Positions 19,527 through 29,005 of a stretch of DNA of 64,000 nt are shown here, piece after piece. The number at the start of each line of letters is the position of its first letter. The first letter of the stretch is position 1. Location of the stretch: the NCBI RefSeq assembly GCF_905171775.1, contig NC_053494.1:192581544-192645543 (forward strand), in the 5' to 3' direction. Both the position numbers and the translations under genes were made by a program. Source of the stretch: Rana temporaria (taxonomy: Eukaryota > Chordata > Amphibia > Anura > Ranidae). The notes under the pieces were generated by a model. It was not told the DNA's origin, did no database searches, and saw nothing but the letters and a program-made list of their open reading frames with translations.

Positions 19527-20230
19527 CCTCTCCGAAGAGAGAGAATAGCTCTTTCTGTATAGTCCTCTTTTCCTCAGTTTATATCATTATTGGGAATGCT
19601 CAATATCATTCTCAGTATTGTTATTCGTTTTTTATTATTCTTAATTTTAATTTTATTATTCTGTATGTTTTGCGTAACTTCTGCATACTTTCAGCTATTA
19701 AGACCATTCAACTTTTAAAACGTTCGGCTCTTTCAGCTAATGATTGGGCTTCTTCAACTTTTTTTTTTACGATTTATACTTTTTCAAATATTTAAGCTTT
19801 TTAACACTTTTTTTAACATTGAAGTCAATAAGAGGTTGCTTCAAATCCTTAAAATATCCTTGCGCTCCCAAAAGTTTCAGCTCCTTCATACTTTCACCTA
19901 CAGATACCAAACAAACTTTAACATGTTCATAAAATATTTAGCTATCCGGCTATATCTTTTTAGTTTGATATCTTTTTACAGTTTTTGTGAAAAAGCTGTT
20001 TAAGTTTAGTGATAATTTCAAAATTTTTTAGCGATTAAACAGAGTGTCTATGGGGTTGCTTAGAGTGGATAATGTCATAGCTAGAGCTTTAAAAAAATTA
20101 TCTTTTGTTTCTTTTCTATAAATTGCTCTCAGAATTTATACATCGTAGGTATTTTTGTCTAGTTTCAGGCAATGTGCTCAGTTTTGTGATACGCCTTTTA
20201 CTTTTGGCTGATTGAGCTTCAAAATGACAA
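19527..20230. other. AT-rich intron or uncharacterised repeat
   Basis: AT-rich, with phrases such as TTCAGCTATTAAGACC and AACGTTCGGCTCTTTC that look repeat-derived, but no ends or coding sequence are recognised. Confidence 0.35.
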
Positions 20231-20493
20231 GAGTTCTACACTTTCTTCCATTGACTGTCCTGTATAAAATTATTCAGATTTAGACATTAATGGCTGTGTG
20301 TTGAGTTATTTTGAGGGGACAGCAAATTTACAAGCTGTACACTCACTACTTTACATTGTAGCAAAGTGTAATTTCTTCAGTGTTGTCACATGAAAAGATT
20401 TGCACAAATGCGAGGGTTGTACTTACTTTTGTGACATACTGTATGTGAGTTCCCGCACACAGAGGGGTGTACTTACTTTTGTGAGATGCTGTA
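20231..20493. mobile_element. Tc1-like element end fragment
   Basis: Contains GTGTGTTGAGTTATTTTGAG, CTACAATG-type complement (ACATTGTAGCAAAGTGTAAT) and ends GTGTACTTACTTTTGTGAG then ATGCTGTA. These match the Tc1 family at 45517-47246. The terminal motif is partly duplicated (20423-20444 and 20467-20493). No transposase remains. Confidence 0.75.
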
Positions 20494-20511
20494 TATATTT
20501 ATTGTGGTCTA

Positions 20512-21019
20512 TAAGGCCGGGTACTCACGACCAAACATGTATGGTGAAAGCGGTCCGTCGGACCGTTTTCACCATACATGTCTGCCAGAGGGCTTCTGTA
20601 CGATGGTTGTACACACCATCGTACAGAAGTCCGCGCGTAAACAATACGCGGGGCGTGTCCGCGGTGTCGCCGCGTCGATGACGCGGTGTCGCCGCGACAA
20701 TGACGCAGCGACGTGGGCGGCCCGCCTTTAAAATGCTTCCACGCATGCGTCAAAGTCATTCGACGCATGCGAGGGACGGCGGGCGCCTGGACATGTACGG
20801 TAGGTCTGTACTGACGACCGTACATGTCCGAGCGGGCAGGATTCCAGCGGACTGTTTTAAAACAAGTCCAGGAATATTTGTCCGCTGGGAAAAGGCCCGG
20901 CGGGCAAATGTTTGCTGGAATTCGGCCCGCTCGCGCCCACACACGACCAAACATGTCTGCTGAAACTGGCCTGCGGACCAGTTTCAGCAGACATGTTTGG
21001 TCGTGAGTACGGGGCCTAA
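20512..21019. mobile_element. 502-bp Harbinger-like MITE, copy 2 (TAA duplication)
   Basis: The element 20515-21016 is flanked by TAA on both sides. It is the same length as copy 1 (9361-9862) and differs from it at three positions, all CpG against CpA or TpG. Different flanking duplications show independent insertion rather than segmental duplication. Confidence 0.92.
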
Positions 21020-21540
21020 GTGGTTACATCACACATGGCGTGTGCTAAGGTCTGCAGCAATGAAGGATTTTTGTATTTAAAGCTTTAATGTAAATCTAGA
21101 CAGTTGAGGGGGTGTAATATTCCCGCTGGGTGGAGTATGCGATCCCCTTACTTTCAATATCGCCCCAATCGAGGTGTGATTTTTGCCGCAATTGTCGCCT
21201 GACAAATTGCAGGACAGCTTTTGGGAAACAGGCGTCCCGTCATTTTGTTTGTGTGATTTGTCAGGTGACAATATTGTCCCACGATTGGGGTGCCATTGAA
21301 AGTAACGGGATCACAAGCATGTGACACGTTTTGCGGCAATTCGGGAAATTGCAGTAATTCCGCCCGCGGTCCGGAACACCTAGGTGTGATCACAGCCAAA
21401 GCTAAGCGTCTTCTATCAGTTGCTGGGTTCTCCTTCTATAGATTCTGGGGGAACATTTTCTTCCTCAAACATTCCACACATTCTCTTCATTCTTTATTCC
21501 ACCGCTAATATATACTCTGCATAGCGCTTTTCTCTCTGAG
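21020..21540. other. Intron sequence with short inverted segments, unclassified
   Basis: Around 21115-21400 are complementary phrases (CGATCCCCTTACTTTCAAT..., ATTGAAAGTAACGGGATC; CAATCGAGGTGTGA...) suggesting a degraded foldback MITE. No gene. Confidence 0.4.
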
Positions 21541-21560
21541 GACTCCAAGTATTGGAGATG

Positions 21561-21631
21561 GCGTTGGCCGGGAATCGAACCTGGGTCAGCTGCTTGGAAG
21601 GCAGCTATGCTTACCACTGCACCACCAACGC
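21561..21631 (-). tRNA. tRNA-Gly (TCC)-like gene, probable pseudogene or tRNA-derived repeat
   Basis: The minus strand reads GCGTTGGTGGTGCAGTGGTA at the 5' end, an anticodon arm GCTGC CTTCCAA GCAGC with anticodon TCC, a T arm with GGTTCGATTCC (B box), and a matching acceptor end CCAACGC. All four arms fold. Two flaws: one A-C mismatch in the T stem, and C rather than A after the acceptor stem. There is no T-run terminator just downstream. It lies directly 3' of V-SINE-like sequence on the same strand, so it may be part of a composite retroposon. Confidence 0.65.
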
Positions 21632-21639
21632 AAAAGTAG

Positions 21640-21785
21640 CATGTAGTCTGGGAGGAAACCGGAGTACCCGGAGGAAACCCATACAAGCACATACAAACTC
21701 CATGCAGATAGTGTCCTGGTCAGAATCTGAAACAAGGACCCCAGTGCTGCAAGACTAACCCCTAAGCCTCTGTGCTGCCCATATG
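21640..21785 (-). mobile_element. V-SINE-type fragment (head and core)
   Basis: On the minus strand it starts GGGCAGCACAGAGGC, passes a degraded B box (GTTTCAGATTCTGACC), and has the core GAGTTTGTATGTGC and GGGTTTCCTCCGGGTACTCC. It ends abruptly beside the tRNA-Gly-like unit. Confidence 0.7.
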
Positions 21786-22167
21786 CGGCCTCTGTTCTCT
21801 AAGGCCCGCACCCACTGAGCGGGGTAAATCACTTATGTTCACTTAAAGTGCCTTCACAAGAAATCCAAACTTATCCTAAACTACAATATATAACAGTCCT
21901 ATAATAAAACACACCCAAATAACAAAGTTGGGGTACAGTGGTCCCCAAATTAGCAACACATTGGAGCTAAATATTCCATTCACCCTTAGGCCTCATTCAC
22001 ACGGGGGTATGAATCCGTACCCCATGGGAGGACCGTGTTTACAATCACTTTAATATCTCCTTCTGTTCTAAAATTCTATGAAAAGGAATCATTTTGGGGT
22101 GAAGGTTCCTTTGGTCGATGAGTGTAGGTGATTTATACAGAGTACATTTTGTATCCATAGTACTTAC
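21786..22167. other. Intron with a truncated MITE end near 21985-22030
   Basis: AGGCCTCATTCACACGGGGG at about 21988 is a Harbinger-like MITE terminus without its partner. The rest is unassigned; it lies downstream of the minus-strand exon donor. Confidence 0.35.
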
Positions 22168-22408
22168 CAATCTCGGTGTCTGTATCCCGGTGATGTCCAT
22201 TGGCTTTACAGCCGTCTCCGAAACATCCAACAACAGCTCTGAAACAGCCGCTTATAAACGTCCGGGTCCTCTTCATTTTGGAGGGCTTTTCGGTTGGGGT
22301 ATCTGCAGACTGGTCACTGATACCTCCTTCCATAGCTGCCCTTCCTTTGCTGGCTTTTTCTTTGGTGTTTTTCAGAGAAAAAAGCTTTTTACATTGAAAT
22401 TGTCTCAT
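22168..22408 (-). CDS. Orphan minus-strand first coding exon, unknown protein
   Basis: I do not recognise this protein. On the minus strand, ATG at 22408-22406 opens 80 codons plus one base, ending at a strong donor (G/GTAAGTA, GT at 22167-22166). The peptide is basic and Ser/Thr-rich, then Cys- and Phe-rich: MRQFQCKKLFSLKNTKEK at the start, then TRTFISGCFRAVVGCFGDGC near residues 48-67. No signal peptide or membrane segment. Upstream, a TATA-like box lies at 22572-22579, and no ATG occurs between it and this ATG, so the ORF starts at the first ATG of the expected transcript. No downstream exon is recognised within reach; it may be a broken copy of a gene family, or the 5' exon of an antisense gene nested in GTDC1. 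The coding claim is an inference from start, donor and promoter together. Confidence 0.5.
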
Positions 22409-22640
22409 TATTAAGAAATAAAGAAACGCTCTTTAAATGTACAAGAATAGAAATCGCAATGAAATAGAATCAAAACGCAAGAAAAATCTCAGGAGAGATT
22501 AGAAACACGTCTTCACTGGTCAGTGAACACTCAGCTTCTGCTGTCTTCCCTCTCTTCCCTCTCTGTACCAGTTTATATTGGCTCAGCCGATGACATCACA
22601 GGTCATGTGACTTGTTGTTGTTGTTTTTGAAATCTCATGA
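22409..22640 (-). promoter_or_regulatory. Candidate promoter and 5' UTR for the minus-strand exon
   Basis: The minus strand carries an E-box-like GTCATGTGAC, TGATGTCATCGGC, then GAGCCAATATAAACTGG with a CCAAT motif overlapping a TATA-like box (22572-22579). A start about 30 bases later would give a 5' UTR of about 140 bases without ATG. Purely sequence-based. Confidence 0.4.
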
Positions 22641-22874
22641 TGACTCATGATTAAATCAATGGGCATCACCGCCGCTTTGTTTTAACCCTTTTTTGGTCGC
22701 TAGCAGGGGTTAAAAGTGCCCCGCTAGCAGCCAAATAGCGCGGCAAAAACAACGGTAAAGCTCTGCTAAAAATGCTGGCGCTTTACTGTCGACGCCTCAG
22801 TGTGAAAGTAGCTTAAATGTGAGAAGGTATTTTGTCATTTTATTGAAGTCTGGATTAGTCCAAACAGAGAGCAC
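22641..22874. other. Intron with a one-ended MITE fragment
   Basis: 22690-22815 (GGTCGCTAGCAGGGG... CGCCTCAGTGTGAAAGTAGC) resembles the right half of the MITE at 28177-28328. The left end is not found. Confidence 0.4.
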
Positions 22875-23571
22875 TTAGGGCCAGATTCAGGTAGAGCGGG
22901 CGCAGCGTAACGTAACCGGTTTACGTTACACTGCCGCAAGTTTTCCGATTTAGTGCCCGATCCACAAAGCACTTACTTGGAAATTTGCGGCGGTGTATCG
23001 TAAACAGGTCCGGCGCAAGGCGGCCCAATTCAAATGGGGCGGGTACCATTTAAATTAGGCGCGCTCCCGCGCCGGACGTACTGCGCATGCTCCCGTCGCA
23101 AATTTCCCGACGTGCTTTGCGCGAAATTACGACGCGCCGACGTTTTGTGAATCGCGACGTGAAAAAAAGACTTGCGCCGGGAAAAATATATTTTTTTTAA
23201 AAAATTCAAAAGCGACGCGGGAAAGACGGGCATACTTTAACATGGTGGAGTACTTTTACACCATGTTAAAGGTGCCCTATCTTTGCGATGGAAATCTAAC
23301 ACTTGCGACGCCGTAACGACGGGAAAAATCTTTGTGGATCGCCGTAACTCCTAATTTGCATACCCGACGCTGGTTTACGACTCAAACTCCCCCCAGCGGC
23401 GGCCGCGGTACTGCATCCTAAGATCCAACAGTGTAAAACAATTACACCTGTCGGATCTTCTGGCTATCTATGCGTAACTGATTCTATGAATCAGTCGCAT
23501 AGATAGAAACAGAGATACGACGGCGTATCAGGAGATACGCCGTCGTATCTCTTTTGTGAATCTGGCCCTTA
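22875..23571. mobile_element. GGCCAGAT-end palindromic MITE, copy 2 (TTA duplication)
   Basis: 22878-23568 starts GGGCCAGATTCAGGTAG and ends TGTGAATCTGGCCC, with TTA at 22875-22877 and 23569-23571. Interior with TACGCCGTCGTATC motifs near the right end. Confidence 0.88.
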
Positions 23572-23855
23572 GAGTCCATTCACACCTGAGCGACAGGCGC
23601 GTTCGGCGGTAGCGGCGTATTTTGCCGCGATTATGAAACTTTCATTTTTTTTTTTTTTCTTTCAAAAGTCTTCCCATTGCTGTCAATGGGAAAACGCCAC
23701 TGTCGCCTGAAAAAAAGGGTCCGGGACTTTTTTTCAGGCGTTCGGCGTCTATGAGATGTGAACCATCTCCATAGACAGCAATGGGAATTCTCCCCTCTAG
23801 CGGCAGAAGCGTCCGGCGTCGGGCGTTTTGTCGCTCAGGTGTGAATGCAGCCTTA
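23569..23855. mobile_element. Harbinger-like MITE sharing a TTA with its neighbour
   Basis: 23572-23852 starts GAGTCCATTCACACCTGAGCG and ends CTCAGGTGTGAATGCAGCC, flanked by TTA. The left TTA is also the right duplication of the preceding MITE. A T run lies near 23645-23660. Confidence 0.8.
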
Positions 23856-24695
23856 GATCTTCCTTTATTTACATGTACTTTGTTGGATCCTTGGGAGATT
23901 GTGGTCTGCTGCATTGGCTATATTTTACCCCTAGGGGGACCCACGCTATTGACTCCCTGTTAGTTCAGGAGTCCATTGATTAAGGTGAGTGAGCAAGCAT
24001 CTCAGTGGTGGCGGGAGTTTCACGCATATCGTGTGTCTTACTGTCTTCCCACACGTGAAACTGTTTGGACTTCCTTTATAATTCCTGTGGAATTCTGATT
24101 GGACTTTTTTTGCGCTGCACTTCCTTTTGCTTTTGATTGTATTTGAGGTTTTGTGATTACCTTTCAGTGTTCAGCTGGCAATTTATTGATTTATTCTTTT
24201 TTTTATGTGTTTGCGCTGGTCGCATTTTTTCTTTATGTTGTATACTTTGGAATAATTTCTCCCCACTAGTATTGAACTTTTTATGTTAATATCTAAACTT
24301 CTCTACCAATAAATACATTTCCACATGTATATTTGTAAAGTGTATCAGTGGCTTTTTAACTAAGAGGAGGCCGGGGTTGTCCTTTTTACTGGTTGTTTTC
24401 AGCTGTGCTTAGGTGATTTTTATTATGCTTCACGCTCTTCCCAGGAGAGGGTCTGAGTGGTCCTCGCTGGTTACTACATATTCCATGATAAATTCTTCAT
24501 TACTGCCATCTTGTATTATTTAGTATAACAAGCACATGACAGTATGGGAGTTGAGAGGAAGTTTAGTCTTTGATGTAATCATCTCCATACGTGTGTCTCA
24601 TGGCTTATATTGTTATGCTTTATGGTAAATAAAATGGATATGCTGTGCAGACAGGCTAAAGAGAGCTCTATGAATTAAAGAGCTGAAATACGACC
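23856..24695. other. Intron sequence, no feature recognised
   Basis: AT-rich; a phrase pair CTTACTGTCTTCCCACACGTG and TTCACGCATATCGTG suggests repeat content. No gene. Confidence 0.3.
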
Positions 24696-25049
24696 CTAAC
24701 TCCAACAATATTGGGATGCTGTAAAATCTACATAAAATCAGAAAGCAAATCTCATAAACCCATATTTTATTCACAATAGAAAACATATTTCAACAACATG
24801 TTTCATTTCAACTGCATTTTGCACCAAAAAACGCAGCTCACCATTGAAATGCATTTAAAATGTGGCACAAACGCACCCCCCATGTTGTGTTTTTGATGCG
24901 TTTTTTGAGTCACCTATGAAAACGCACCATAAACATGATAAAATTGCGGCAAAATATTCGGCAACTGTTATTGCCCTCTTATTTTATTATCGACAATGCG
25001 CAGATAACCCTATTTTCGGGTGATATTTTGGTACATTCCTAACTTTTAC

Positions 25050-25072
25050 CCCCCCCCCCCCCCCCCCCCCCC
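25050..25072. repeat. Poly-C run
   Basis: About 22 consecutive C residues inside an insertion in the Tc1 remnant. Such runs are prone to length error in assembly. Confidence 0.9.
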
Positions 25073-25409
25073 ATAGCACAACCCCCATTCACACCCATTT
25101 TTCTGCTCATTTTTTACACCTTGCTATGCAGAATACAGTTCTTTCCTCTTGTTCACACTTGTATGATCTCTCACCCTACGCTCAAAAAAGTACCTGAGCT
25201 TTTTTCTTGAGCGTTTTCAGAAATGTTTGATCCTATAGACTTCAAAGGGAAGTTTAAACTGAGAAAAAAACGTATAAAGGTAATTTTTAAATTCATGGCA
25301 GCAACACAGCTCAAAAAAAGTTGGGACAGGGCAACAAAACCACTGTATGACAAAGTAAGTGGTACAAGCAAGGAAAAGAGCTGAAAGAACATTTTAGAGA
25401 GTCTCAGAG

Positions 25410-25785
25410 AGTTATGGCTCGTATACACGACTTGAAAATCATAAGAATAATACAGATTTCGAAGCGATCGTATGATAATCTGATCGTTAGTACAAAGCTT
25501 TCCATAGCTGATCATGACAGTTCATCTGATATTATCCGATAGGACAAATGCTAAAATTTTCCTCGTACGATACCAGATCGTACGATTTTCATTTAGTCAG
25601 TACAATTGTCGTCCGAAATTACAATACAAATACACCACAACACATGACATCACTTCTGAATTAATATTTTTTTCTGTCGTGCAAGAATTTTCGTGACTTT
25701 TGGTAACTTATTCAATTTCTACTTGCGACTAGTAAGTGAAAAAATTTGGACGATCTGTCGTCCGATTTTCATTAGGGTGTCTCAG
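25410..25785. mobile_element. Foldback MITE inserted in the Tc1 remnant
   Basis: ATGGCTCGTATACACGACTTG near the left and a GGACGATCTGTCGTCCGATT-type stem near the right. The flanks GTCTCAGAGAG and GTCTCAGAAGT look like a duplication of about 8 bases (TCTCAGA plus one). Class uncertain. Confidence 0.5.
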
Positions 25786-26015
25786 AAGTAAAGATGGGCA
25801 GAGGTGCACTAATTTGAAAGGCTGCGACAAAAAATTGTCGAAAATAATGTTCTGCAACGTAAAATTGCAAGCACTGTAAATATATAATCATCTACAATAC
25901 ACAATATGACCAAAAAATTCAGAGAATCTGTTGAAATCTTTGTGCACCAGGGACAAGGCCGAAATGCAATATTGGATGCTCGTGATCTTCGGCCCTCAGG
26001 TGGCACTGCATTAAA

Positions 26016-27113
26016 AAACGGGCACTGTGCCAGACCTGCCACCTACCCACTCTGCCCGAAAAAACTGTAGCAGGCACTGGGATGGGCTCGGCCGGCTCCA
26101 GACCGGTTCTGAGCTGAGCATCACAGCAATATTTTTTTTTACTGGCAACCTTTTCCTATCACTGGCATTTACTGGCAGGAGAAAAGTGCCAGTTTTTTTA
26201 CTGGCTGCCAGTAAAAATACTGACGTTTGGCAACATTGGGCACCGGCGAGGGACACGTGGTTTCAGTTTCAGGTAAGTGATAAAGGGGTTAAAAAATACA
26301 GTTGAGGATGATTGTGAATGGTGTGGGAGCTGAGTGGGAAGGAGGGATAGTTGTGGGTTTATGTTTGGCCAGAAATGGGCATGTTTCTGGCATTCAATTT
26401 TTCAAAAAATGTGCCTTTGAAATTCCTACTGCCACTTGACAAGGACTGCCATTAGAAAGATAAATTGTGTGTGACTCTCCCATAGGTGTGCGCAGCCAAT
26501 TGCATTAGGGTGTGCACCCCAACGCTGAAACGCGTGTATGTAATAAATATGTATACAGTATGTTTATCTATATATCTATCTAGATATATATATCTAGATA
26601 TATATATTGCATGTAAAAAAAACAGTAGGGCAGTGGCAGTTTTTTTTTTTTATATTATTTTACTATTTTTTCCAATTTTTTTATTATTATTTTTATTTTT
26701 TAAGAGCCCCATTGGGGGGCTTTGGTGAAATATCAGCAGGGGGAATCTGTGCCCCAGGGGGTGTTAGGGTGTGCTCAGGCATGCCGGGACACCCCCTAGG
26801 CACGACTAAGGACCTCTCCTTAATTTATACTTCTTGATGTTGAATAAAAAACTTGGGAAGTTCACCTGCGAGAGACTGGCACATTCATTCCGGCCTTCTG
26901 GGAATAGCAGAGACACCAATGACTGCTCTGATTTCTCACCTCTGAACTCTATAAACATTGAATGACCTCTGTGGTGTTTTATATAATGGAGGTTGAACCA
27001 ATGCTGTTTTTGTCTAAAGTAGATGTCCCCTTTAAATTCTGTAATTTAATTCTCTTCTTGTTAAAATGGTAAATGTTTACCTGTACACCCTAATGCTGAA
27101 TGTTTATTTGCAG
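26016..27113. other. Intron with simple repeats and unclassified repeat pieces
   Basis: A TATC/TAGATA-type microsatellite lies at about 26568-26606, T-rich tracts at about 26639-26702, and repeat-like phrases such as AGGTGTGCGCAGCC near 26484. No gene. The last 40 bases hold the polypyrimidine tract for the next exon. Confidence 0.4.
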
Positions 27114-27287
27114 TCTAGTCGCTGACACTGTGGTATTTAACTCTGCCTTCAACATGGAGTCTTTCCTGACTTCTATCTGCACTTTCCTGAAGATGATACC
27201 AGACCATCGACCACGAGACCTGGACCGAATTATTAGGCCCAAATGTTGTGTCATTCACTTTCCAATCCGGTTTCCTGACGTCAGCCG
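27114..27287 (+). CDS. GTDC1: GTDC1/QTMAN next internal exon (partial CDS)
   Basis: Continues the GTDC1 N-terminal domain: LVADTVVFNSAFNMESFL, then IPDHRPRDLDRIIRPKC and FPIRFPDVSR. It begins after TTTGCAG (acceptor ending 27113) with T, which completes a Cys codon with TG from the previous exon, and ends before GTAATG (27288), leaving CG of an Arg codon. Length 174 bases, in frame throughout, and the same phase as the previous exon. Amino acids are close to what I recall for vertebrate GTDC1 (VADVVVFNSxFNMESFL; RFPDVSR), so the gene is probably functional here. The intron between the two exons is about 19.6 kb and contains the DIRS element. The following exon, which should encode a long charged linker, was not found before the end of the window. 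Confidence 0.93.
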
Positions 27288-28173
27288 GTAATGTATTGTC
27301 ATGCTTATTTTTTTGCAGTCCTTATGTCAAGACTTTATCCATTTATTTTCCATTTATTTTATTTTCCAGCTAAGTAAAGCCTTGTACACATGATGAGAAT
27401 ATCGGACGAATGATCATCCTTTTCTTATATCGAATAAGTTACTAAAGTTACAAAAATTCAAACTAACTGCCCTAATGCTGTTTAGTGTCACAAGTGACAC
27501 CAGTACAGTGATCAGTAAAAAATCAGAAAACTGTACTTGGTGACATTGTGACAGGGAGTGATAGGGTTAACTAGGGGGGGGGGGGGCGATCAGGGGGTTA
27601 TCAAAGGGTTAACAGTGTGCCTAAGTGTACTGGTGTCAGTGTTGTGTTGGTGTACTCATAGTAGATGTCTTCTCCTCTCAAGCTGGAACCGAAAAGGGCT
27701 CCACAAGGGGAAATGAAATCACTTCCTCTGCCTGTGTTTACATTACAGGACAGTCTCTCATTCGCCAGAACCGATCAGCAGGTCCAGGGCAGAAATCACT
27801 GGCCTGGGCCTATAGATCAATCAGTACTGTAGTGAATTTGATTACCACAGGCACGTGCGGCCGCTGTACACCTACGGCAATTTGAGCAGCCGAGCCAACC
27901 TACCGCAGTATAACTGTGGCAGCTGGTCGGCAACTGGTTAATAAAAAACACAAAAAAATAGTTTTTTTACTTGACAGGTTGCTTTAAACTGACTTCATCT
28001 GCAGATCAAGTTCATCCCTTTGATCTGTAGATGAAGAAATAGAAAGATACAAAAAAAGAAACAATGTTTCTTTTTATCTTGGTGGTTTAGCAGCTGAGCA
28101 ATGTTGTTGATAAACATTGCCTGACTCCTTTGTTTTTATTTATTTTTTGACAGGTCCAATTGCCGGACTTCTT
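27288..28173. other. Intron with repeat pieces and a poly-G run
   Basis: About 27376-27420 has a MITE-like end (AGCCTTGTACACATGATG). A G run of about 12 lies at 27576-27588. The stretch 27480-27900 (GTGACACCAGTACAG, GATAGGGTTAACTAGG) looks like part of a frog interspersed repeat. No gene seen. Confidence 0.4.
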
Positions 28174-28331
28174 TAAGGCTACTTTCACACTAAGGCTTTT
28201 AACAGAATTCCTGCAAGCAGCATCTTTAACCTTTTTCGCCCACTAGCCGAAAAGCGCCACTAAAACGACAATGAAAACTAGCGGCGCTTTACCGTCAATG
28301 CAGCCAGCGCCTCAGTGTGAAAGTGGCCTAA
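28174..28331. mobile_element. 152-bp Harbinger-like MITE (TAA duplication)
   Basis: 28177-28328 starts GGCTACTTTCACACTAAGG and ends CTCAGTGTGAAAGTGGCC, flanked by TAA on both sides. The internal GAAAAGCGCCACTAAAAC part folds back. A fragment of the same family is at 22690-22815. Confidence 0.8.
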
Positions 28332-28409
28332 CATTTCAGCTGTGAACAGGGGAACCCCAGTGACAGCGTAATGAGTCGTTGGTTGTTAAGGACGCTGTGC
28401 CCCCGCTGC

Positions 28410-28867
28410 TTAAAACGAAGTTCCACCAATTAAATTTTTTAAATTTTTTAATTTTTTTTTTTAAGTTAGCTGTCCAGGGTACCCGAAGCCGATTTGTCCC
28501 TCGGCTCTCATGTGGAGGCGCCGCTATCTTCGGTAAGAGAATCAGGAAGTGAAGCCTTGCGGATTCACTTCCCGGTTCCCTACGGCGCATGCACGACTTG
28601 TGCTGCGCAATCCCACTGGTCCTTGCTGTTTTCTGGGACCCATGTGTCTTCCAGAAGACAACGGGGGGGATGGAGAAGGTGCCGGAAGCGGCGTAAATAC
28701 CAGCGGTATGCTCCGGTATCTATGCCCGGAAGCGGGAGAAAAATTCCTGTATTAAACAGGTATCTGCTCACCCCCTCCCCCCTGAAAGGTGCCAAATGTG
28801 ACACCGGAGGGGGGTGGGAGGATTCCGAAAAGCTGAAGTTCCATTTTTGGGTGGAACTCCACTTTAA
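28410..28867. mobile_element. TTAA-flanked MITE, relative of 1813-2266
   Basis: TTAA at 28410-28413 and 28864-28867; ends AACGAAGTTCCACC and TGGGTGGAACTCCACT are complementary. Interior GC-rich, with GGAAGTGAAGCC and ACACCGGAGGGGGG motifs shared, in the opposite direction, with 1813-2266. The ORFs here are artefacts. Confidence 0.75.
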
Positions 28868-28919
28868 TAACCAATAATTTCCGGCTTTTGTTTTATTATT
28901 ATTATTATTACAAGAACTG

Positions 28920-29005
28920 AGCCTAAAATTATCGGTTTCACATAGAGGTGCATTTGCACAAGTACCGATACTCGTGCAAAGGCTTGGTATCGGTGCAACC
29001 CTAGT
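28920..29005. mobile_element. Terminal fragment of the GGTTGTCCCGATACC-type repeat
   Basis: GTACCGATACTCGTGCAAAGG followed by GGTATCGGTGCAACCCTAG. It is the partner type of the end at 8087. Confidence 0.45.

Larger units (their letters stand above)
24696..26015 (+). mobile_element. Tc1-like transposon remnant, broken by later insertions
   Basis: 24696-24830 (CTCCAACAATATTGGGATGC, AACCCATATTTTATTCACAA) and 25285-25410 (CTCAAAAAAAGTTGGGACAG, AAGTAAGTGGTACAAGCAAGG) match the end region of a widespread fish and frog Tc1-like element. 25790-26015 (AATAATGTTCTGCAACG, GATTCAG-like AATTCAGAGAATCTG, CTCAGGTGGCACTGCATT) resembles the 5' part of the transposase gene, with no open frame left. Interruptions lie at about 24830-25245 (contains a C run) and 25410-25785. 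It ends abruptly at about 26015. Confidence 0.6.
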
